A stretch of DNA of 55,558 nucleotides from Candidatus Binatia bacterium. Lineage in GTDB: Bacteria > Desulfobacterota > Binatia > Bin18. Shown one piece after another: positions 51,053-55,558 of this stretch. The position numbers were made by a program, and so were the translations under genes. Where the stretch lies: positions 1-55,558 of the forward strand of contig JAJDTY010000002.1 of NCBI GenBank assembly GCA_022826945.1, in the 5' to 3' direction. Within the stretch, counting starts at the first letter, position 1; the number at the start of each line of letters is the position of its first letter. Under the pieces are notes generated by a model, which searched no databases, had not been told where the DNA came from, and was given only the letters and a program-made list of their open reading frames with translations.

Positions 51053-52645
51053 ATGAATCGGTACGGAGAAAACACACAGCCACAGGCCGCAGCCGGCTGG
51101 CAGTTGGCGCGGCTCTCGTCGCCCAGCGGGTTGTTCGGAGCGAACGGGATGCGCATGGGCTCGGACGGAAAACTCTACGTGGTCCAGGCGTTTGGCAGCC
51201 AGGTGAGTGCGGTCGATACCGGCAGCGGCGCGTGTGAAACGATTTCGCCGGTTGGCGGGCCGATTGTGGCACCGGATGATATCGCCTTTGACTCGCACGA
51301 TGTCATGTATGTGACTGAGGTGATGAGTGCACGAGTCAGTGCCCGCACACCGAGCGGGGAAGTCCGGGTCATCGCGGATAACGTACCCGCGGCAAACGGT
51401 ATCACCGCCTACCAGGACCGCTTGTTCATGGATGAGTGCCGCCCCGGCGGCCGCCTGTTTGAACTGTATCCGGACGGTCGAGAGCCACGAGTGATCGCCG
51501 AGAATCTGCCGCTGCCCAATGCGCTCTCGGTTGGACCTGATGGCAAACTGTATTTCCCGCAGATCGCGGCGGGTGAGATCTGGCGTTGCCCGCTCGAAGG
51601 CGGATCGCCTGAGCGCTTTATGTCTGGTTTTGCCGTTCCGACCGCGGTCAAGTTTGACCAGAACGGCCTGCTGACAACAACCCAAGCCGCTAGCGGGGAA
51701 GTGACGAGGATCGATATCCAAAGCGGAGAAAAGACCGTTGTCACAAACGTCCGACCGGGAATCGACAATCTGGCCTTTGCAGATGACAACCGGCTCTTTA
51801 TTTCGCACTTTGTGGACGGTGGGGTCGCCGAGATTCTGGCGGACGGAAGCGAGCGCATCTTGGTGCCCGCCGGTTTACTCGGTCCGTTTGGCATCACCGT
51901 GACCGGGGACGGCACTGTCTATGCGGCCGATGGCATGAGCATGATATCCGTCAGCCGGGACGGACAGGTCAGCCGTCCAACGATGTTTACCCAGGAGGGC
52001 TATCCCGGCTTTATCCGCGGTATCGCCGCCGGTCCGGATAACAATGTGTATGTGACGACCTCAGCCGGCGAAGTTGTGCTGTATAATTTTGGCACTCGCG
52101 AGTCGCAGACGCTGGTCAGCGAACTCAACGAACTCTATAGCCTAGCGTCGACCCAGGATGGCGCGGTTGTGGTCGCAGAGGGCGGCGAGGGACGCCTGCT
52201 CAAGGTGAACTCGGACGGCAACGTCACCGTCTTAGCCCGGGGTCTTGGCCGACCGAATGGCGTGGCCGTGGCTGGTGACGGGTCGTGTTACGTCAGCGAG
52301 CCCGATAAAGGCCAGGTGTCGCATGTGAATGGTGGCAGCTCAGCCGTGGTCGAGGGATTGTCGTCGCCCCAGGGCCTCGGTTTGCTTGGCGACCAACTCT
52401 TGATCGTTGACTCAGGGAGCAAAGAACTCATCGCCGTGTCGCTTGGAACAAAACAGCAACAGACGATTGCCTCCGGCCTGCCGGTCGGTGCCCAGCCTGG
52501 CGTAACACCGCAAATACTCATGGGGATTGCCGGTCTGATTCAGGGACCGCTCACACCATTCTCCGGCTTGGCTGTGGGTGGAGACGGGACGGTCTATATT
52601 GCTGCCGATGGCGAGGGGAGTGTGCTGACGCTCAAGCGGGCCTAG
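51053..52645 (+). CDS. SMP-30/NHL-type beta-propeller protein, two propellers
   Basis: 530 aa made of repeated propeller blades such as GPFGITVTGDGTVYAADG and GRPNGVAVAGDGSCYVSEP. About ten to twelve blades can be counted, enough for two six-bladed SMP-30/gluconolactonase-like propellers in tandem. No signal peptide, so cytoplasmic. AAGGAGGGG precedes ATG 51053. Last gene of the HpaB operon; it could hydrolyse a lactone formed in that pathway, which is inference. Confidence 0.82.
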   Translation: MNRYGENTQPQAAAGWQLARLSSPSGLFGANGMRMGSDGKLYVVQAFGSQVSAVDTGSGACETISPVGGPIVAPDDIAFDSHDVMYVTEVMSARVSARTPSGEVRVIADNVPAANGITAYQDRLFMDECRPGGRLFELYPDGREPRVIAENLPLPNALSVGPDGKLYFPQIAAGEIWRCPLEGGSPERFMSGFAVPTAVKFDQNGLLTTTQAASGEVTRIDIQSGEKTVVTNVRPGIDNLAFADDNRLFISHFVDGGVAEILADGSERILVPAGLLGPFGITVTGDGTVYAADGMSMISVSRDGQVSRPTMFTQEGYPGFIRGIAAGPDNNVYVTTSAGEVVLYNFGTRESQTLVSELNELYSLASTQDGAVVVAEGGEGRLLKVNSDGNVTVLARGLGRPNGVAVAGDGSCYVSEPDKGQVSHVNGGSSAVVEGLSSPQGLGLLGDQLLIVDSGSKELIAVSLGTKQQQTIASGLPVGAQPGVTPQILMGIAGLIQGPLTPFSGLAVGGDGTVYIAADGEGSVLTLKRA

Positions 52646-52654
52646 ACGTGGATG

Positions 52655-52676
52655 AGGGACGGCTGAGGCCGTCCCT
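52655..52676 (+). terminator. Hairpin after propeller gene
   Basis: AGGGACGGC and GCCGTCCCT (52655-52663 with 52668-52676, loop TGAG) form a 9-bp stem just after the stop at 52645. There is no T tract, so termination is uncertain. Confidence 0.5.
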
Positions 52677-52704
52677 ACCTGAGGCCGTCCCTACCTGAGG
52701 CCGT
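52665..52704. repeat. Tandem 16-bp repeat
   Basis: GAGGCCGTCCCTACCT occurs at 52665-52680 and 52681-52696, with a third partial copy GAGGCCGT at 52697-52704. It lies between two convergent genes and overlaps the hairpin there. Confidence 0.8.
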
Positions 52705-52706
52705 GC

Positions 52707-53687
52707 TTAGGGAACTTCCAGAATAATTTTGCCGAAATTCTTATTGTCCTCCATGTATTGATGCGCCTCGGCTGCCCGCTCCAAGGGAAAGCGGCAATCA
52801 ATAATGGGCTTGATTCTGCCCGCAGTTAAAAGCGGCAACCAGTTGGCCTGAAAACGACGGGTAATGTCGATTTTATCGGCCAGGGTGCGAGCGCGCAGCA
52901 CGGAGCCAAACACCTGGAGGCGTTTTCTCAGAATCAGCCCCAGATTTGTCTCCACTTTGACTCCGCCCATCACACCGACGAGGACCAATCGGCCGCCCAG
53001 CGTGAGACTCTTGAGATTCTTGTCCCAATACGCTGCACCAATAAAATCTTCTATGACATCAACGCCTTTTCTATTGGTGGTGTGTTGCACCCACTCGGCG
53101 AAGTCCTGCTCTTTATAATTGCAGCCGGCGGTCGCCCCGAGGTCCACACAGCGTTGGATCTTTTCGGCCGAGCCGGCTGTGACCAGCACGGTCGCCCCGG
53201 TCTCGCGGGCCATCTGAATACCGGCCGTCCCCACTCCGCTCGCTCCGGCGTGGATCAGGATGGTTTCGCCCCGCTTCAGGCCAGCTAGGGTAAATATCGT
53301 TTCCTGAGCGGTGAAATACACCTCCGGGACGGCTGCGGCTTGGGCGAAGCTCCAACCCTCGGGAATCGGCATAGCCATACGGGCATCAATGACCGCCTTT
53401 TCCGCATAGCCGCCCCCACCGACCAAGCCGAAGACACGCTCGCCTACGGCAATCGTGGTGACTGCCGAGCCTACGGCCTCCACTTCTCCGGCGAGTTCGA
53501 GCCCGAGGACATCGGACTCGCCCGGCGGCGGTGGGTATTGGCCCTGACGCTGGAGCGTATCCGCCCGGTTGAGCGCGGTTGCACGCACCCGCACTAGAAT
53601 CTGTTCAGGGCTGGGTATCGGATCAGGGACGGTGTCCAGCTTGAGCACATCCGGGTCACCCGGCGCTGCAATGGTAATGGCTTGCAT
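52707..53687 (-). CDS. Zinc-independent quinone oxidoreductase, PIG3-like
   Basis: 326 aa medium-chain dehydrogenase/reductase. GroES-like N-terminus (ALNRADTLQRQGQYPPPPGESDVLGLELAGEV), nucleotide-binding motif ASGVGTAGIQMAR, no catalytic zinc Cys/His set. RADTLQRQG is typical of the PIG3 quinone reductase group. It reduces quinones or enones with NADPH in the cytoplasm. It is 20 bp downstream of a PaaG-like crotonase gene, in the same operon. Confidence 0.92.
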   Translation of the reverse strand: MQAITIAAPGDPDVLKLDTVPDPIPSPEQILVRVRATALNRADTLQRQGQYPPPPGESDVLGLELAGEVEAVGSAVTTIAVGERVFGLVGGGGYAEKAVIDARMAMPIPEGWSFAQAAAVPEVYFTAQETIFTLAGLKRGETILIHAGASGVGTAGIQMARETGATVLVTAGSAEKIQRCVDLGATAGCNYKEQDFAEWVQHTTNRKGVDVIEDFIGAAYWDKNLKSLTLGGRLVLVGVMGGVKVETNLGLILRKRLQVFGSVLRARTLADKIDITRRFQANWLPLLTAGRIKPIIDCRFPLERAAEAHQYMEDNKNFGKIILEVP

Positions 53688-53707
53688 ATTTCTCCCCGAG
53701 CGTGGAG

Positions 53708-54499
53708 TTACTTGCCCGTGAACTTGGCCTTGCGTTTCTCGACAAAGGCCGTAATTCCCTCTGCGAAATCCGGCGTTCCCATCGACAGGGTGATCGAGCG
53801 GGCCTCGCTGTGCAGTTGTTCCTGTAACGAACTGCCGAGGCTTTGATTGAGCAACAACTTAGTCCGTCCAAACGCGGCGGTTGGACCCTGGGCCAATTCT
53901 TCAGCTAGTTTTCTCGCCTCGGCCATTACCTGGTCAGGCTCGACTACCGCAGTGAGCAGCCCCAGGTTCAGTGCCTCTTCAGCCGGAATAGGTTTATTGC
54001 GTAAAAACATTTCGGTTGCCTTGGCCAGTCCCACGTAACGGGGCAGAAAAAAGGTTGAGCTGGAGTCCGGACTGGCGCCAATACCCAGAAAGGCGGTGAC
54101 AAGATTGACCTGAGGCGAGGCAATACGGAAATCGCAGGCGAGCGCCAAACCGAACCCGCCGCCCGCGGCCACGCCGTTGAGTGCGGCAATAACGGGTTTG
54201 GGAATCTCGCGGACCATAGCAATGGCCGCGTGCAGGACGGGCATCATTTTCTCCAGGCTTGGAATAATACGTTGCTGCGCCAGGGCTTCGACAAAGAACT
54301 TGATATCGCCGCCCCCACTAAACGCCCGGCCATTCCCGGTGAGAATCACCGCCCGCACCTCGTCGTCATCCCAGCACTCCATCAGGGCCGTGCGTAAGCC
54401 GGATGAGAGTTCATGGTTCATCACGTTAAACTGGGCCGGACGGTTGAGGGTAATGGTTGCAATACTGTCTTCACGACTCCAATAGACGGCTTCTTCCAT
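53708..54499 (-). CDS. Crotonase-family protein, PaaG-like
   Basis: 263 aa. Oxyanion loops RAFSGGGDI and NGVAAGGGFGLALACD. The two hydratase glutamates are missing (Gly in GGGFGLALACD, and no PE at TAFLGIG). An Asp in IGASPDSSSTFFLPR aligns with the catalytic Asp of PaaG (IPDCGG). An isomerase of epoxy- or enoyl-CoA type is therefore likely. AAGAGGAGAAC precedes ATG 54499. It co-transcribes with the quinone reductase downstream. Confidence 0.9.
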   Translation of the reverse strand: MEEAVYWSREDSIATITLNRPAQFNVMNHELSSGLRTALMECWDDDEVRAVILTGNGRAFSGGGDIKFFVEALAQQRIIPSLEKMMPVLHAAIAMVREIPKPVIAALNGVAAGGGFGLALACDFRIASPQVNLVTAFLGIGASPDSSSTFFLPRYVGLAKATEMFLRNKPIPAEEALNLGLLTAVVEPDQVMAEARKLAEELAQGPTAAFGRTKLLLNQSLGSSLQEQLHSEARSITLSMGTPDFAEGITAFVEKRKAKFTGK

Positions 54500-54633
54500 C
54501 GTGTTCTCCTCTTTCTTCTTTCTTGCGCTTTTGCCTCGCTTGACGGATTGCCAGGGGTCAGGAATATGCTGACTTCGTGTGCGGGTATTTCCATATCAGA
54601 CCCACCCGCACCAACAAAAGGGAGGTGACACTC

Positions 54634-55083
54634 ATGCCCATTGCGCAAATAACCCCACCGGAAGCTCACCAGACGCTGAGCCAGGACGCCGCGGTCGTTT
54701 ACCTGGATGTCCGAACCGAGGCGGAATTCCAGGCCGGCCACCCCGAGCGCGCCATCAATATTCCCGTGGTCTTTTTTGATCAAGCCGCTGGCCGCCCGGT
54801 CCCGAACCCGCACTTCTTAACCGTGGTTGAAGCGACCATACCCAAGGAGGCCACTGTCGTTGTCGGTTGTCAGGCCGGCGGCCGTTCGCAACGCGCCGCC
54901 GAGATCATGCAACAGGCCGGGTATGCGCAGGTCTCGAATATGATGGGCGGCTTTGGCGGGGGACAAGACCAGCAGGGCCAAGCCATCGCCGGTTGGCAGG
55001 AAGCCGGCCTGCCGGTGAATACCGACAATGACGACGGGGTGAGTTATGCGTCTTTAGCTCAGAAGGCCGGGGTGGGGGGATAG
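54634..55083 (+). CDS. Single-domain rhodanese
   Basis: 149 aa from ATG 54634, with GGGAGGTGA upstream; an in-frame start at 54577 has none. Rhodanese domain with VVYLDVRTEAEFQAGHPERAINIP and active-site Cys79 in VVGCQAGGRSQRAA. It transfers sulfane sulfur. No signal peptide. The C-terminal 20 residues extend past the domain. A hairpin lies after the stop. Confidence 0.93.
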   Translation: MPIAQITPPEAHQTLSQDAAVVYLDVRTEAEFQAGHPERAINIPVVFFDQAAGRPVPNPHFLTVVEATIPKEATVVVGCQAGGRSQRAAEIMQQAGYAQVSNMMGGFGGGQDQQGQAIAGWQEAGLPVNTDNDDGVSYASLAQKAGVGG

Positions 55084-55090
55084 CCCCCGA

Positions 55091-55120
55091 AAAGCCAGCC
55101 GACACGGTTGGCTGGGCTTT
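55091..55120 (+). terminator. Hairpin terminator after rhodanese gene
   Basis: AAAGCCAGCC (55091-55100) pairs with GGCTGGGCTTT (55110-55120) with one bulged G, loop of 9 nt. Only TTT at the end, so strength is moderate. It starts 7 bp past the stop. Confidence 0.5.
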
Positions 55121-55147
55121 GACTGGTTGGCAAGTGTGAGGGTTCTA

Positions 55148-55384
55148 TCAGGTGAGGTCGATTTCCCGACGGTCTCCAGCGGCCTCGTTGATAACGACCA
55201 GTTTCCTCCGGTCCTCCGCGTGTAACTGCTGGTTAGCGCTGAGTAACTCGATGCCATAAACGGTGCCGTCCGGAGCGAGGTCTATGTGGAGTTCTTCGCT
55301 GACCCGGATGGTTTCGACCTGATCGATTTTCTCTTGCAACCGGAGGTAGGCGATATTGTGACGTGGATCGTAAGTAAGTCGCAT
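55148..55384 (-). CDS. DUF2283 family protein
   Basis: 78 aa. The pattern MRLTYDPRHNIAYLRL ... IDLAPDGTVYGIELLSAN matches DUF2283, a small beta-strand protein of unknown function often found in toxin-antitoxin-like or mobile contexts. No toxin partner is seen beside it. A ribosome-binding site is not clear before ATG 55384. It lies near the transposase at the right edge. Confidence 0.88.
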   Translation of the reverse strand: MRLTYDPRHNIAYLRLQEKIDQVETIRVSEELHIDLAPDGTVYGIELLSANQQLHAEDRRKLVVINEAAGDRREIDLT

Positions 55385-55496
55385 ACAGATTTTTCCTAGC
55401 GCATCTCACGATAGTCTCTAGAGCAGTTTCCACTGTGGAGTAGCGGGTGGGCGGCAGGCATGTTAAGCGGAGCAGAACCAGTAGCTAGGAGGAGCT

Positions 55497-55558
55497 ATGC
55501 ACGCGTATTCGCTGGATCTGCGGGAGCGAGTAGTGGCCGATCGGGAGGCGGGACTCCA
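55497..55558 (+). CDS. IS630-type transposase, N-terminus, cut by window edge
   Basis: ATG 55497 follows TAGGAGGAGCT and begins MHAYSLDLRERVVADREAG, which matches the N-terminal helix-turn-helix of IS630-family transposases. Only 20 codons are in the window. The insertion-sequence left end should lie in 55385-55496, but its terminal inverted repeat cannot be fixed without the other end. Confidence 0.75.
   Translation, partial: MHAYSLDLRERVVADREAGL

Noticed and set aside
1..55558. tRNA or rRNA genes, riboswitches and phage attachment sites
   Set aside because: I looked for clover-leaf and CCA-end patterns and common riboswitch cores in the spacers by eye and found none. Covariance-model scanning was not possible.

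Overview
The window looks like a chromosome segment of a GC-rich, Gram-negative, aerobic, metabolically broad bacterium. Evidence: three TonB-dependent outer-membrane receptors and a Tsx-type porin, a complete alternative complex III locus, a PQQ alcohol dehydrogenase cluster, and many CoA-ester, amidohydrolase and flavin-dependent catabolic enzymes. The gene mix resembles uncultured lineages such as Tectomicrobia/Entotheonella or Binatota-like bacteria, but no rRNA or universal marker is present, so that placement is a guess.

Layout. 1-2.1 kb: a secreted leucine-rich-repeat protein running off the left edge, with a G10 tract in its first codons. 2.1-5.7 kb: a repeat-bearing GC-rich spacer, a small hypothetical protein, a two-subunit CoA-transferase, a CBS protein and a zinc-finger protein. 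5.7-18.5 kb: two tandem paralogous TonB receptors, a BCCT transporter, an Nramp-like transporter, an esterase, a 28-aa membrane peptide and a third TonB receptor. 18.6-21.1 kb: an ArsC/Spx-like protein, a lactonase-like metallo-beta-lactamase, an RRM protein with no AUG/GUG/UUG start at the expected place, and an amber-interrupted membrane gene. 21.2-29.3 kb (minus): alternative complex III (actA, actB, fused actC-actD, actE, actF) plus a cupredoxin-like lipoprotein. 29.5-33.8 kb (plus): a PQQ dehydrogenase with a lanthanide-type Asp, a XoxJ-like binding protein, a cytochrome with a CxxxCH haem motif, and a PQQ-associated beta-propeller.

33.8-44 kb (minus): Tsx-like channel, monothiol glutaredoxin, BolA, two desulforedoxin-like mini-proteins that fall below normal gene-calling length, crotonases, an acyl-CoA ligase, a YtcJ-type amidohydrolase, YgfZ, leucine dehydrogenase, a Rieske ferredoxin and a flavin reductase. 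This stretch is rich in iron-sulfur handling genes and is divided by clear terminators. 44-55.5 kb: amidohydrolase, LLM monooxygenase, branched-chain aminotransferase, a carboxymuconolactone decarboxylase-like protein, DUF309, an HpaB-type monooxygenase with a crotonase and an SMP-30-like propeller, a quinone reductase, a PaaG-like crotonase, a rhodanese, DUF2283, and the start of an IS630-type transposase at the right edge.

The genes suggest periplasmic alcohol oxidation (PQQ enzyme plus cytochrome) beside a quinol:acceptor oxidoreductase, with CoA-linked degradation of imported organics. The strongest unusual signals are a dispersed palindromic element in three copies (19859, 32273, 38977) that touches stop codons in two cases, a 70-bp inverted-repeat element with flanking direct repeats, a perfect 24-bp-arm palindrome, the RRM start anomaly, the hidden desulforedoxin-like genes, and a hairpin at the ribosome-binding site of the PQQ dehydrogenase.
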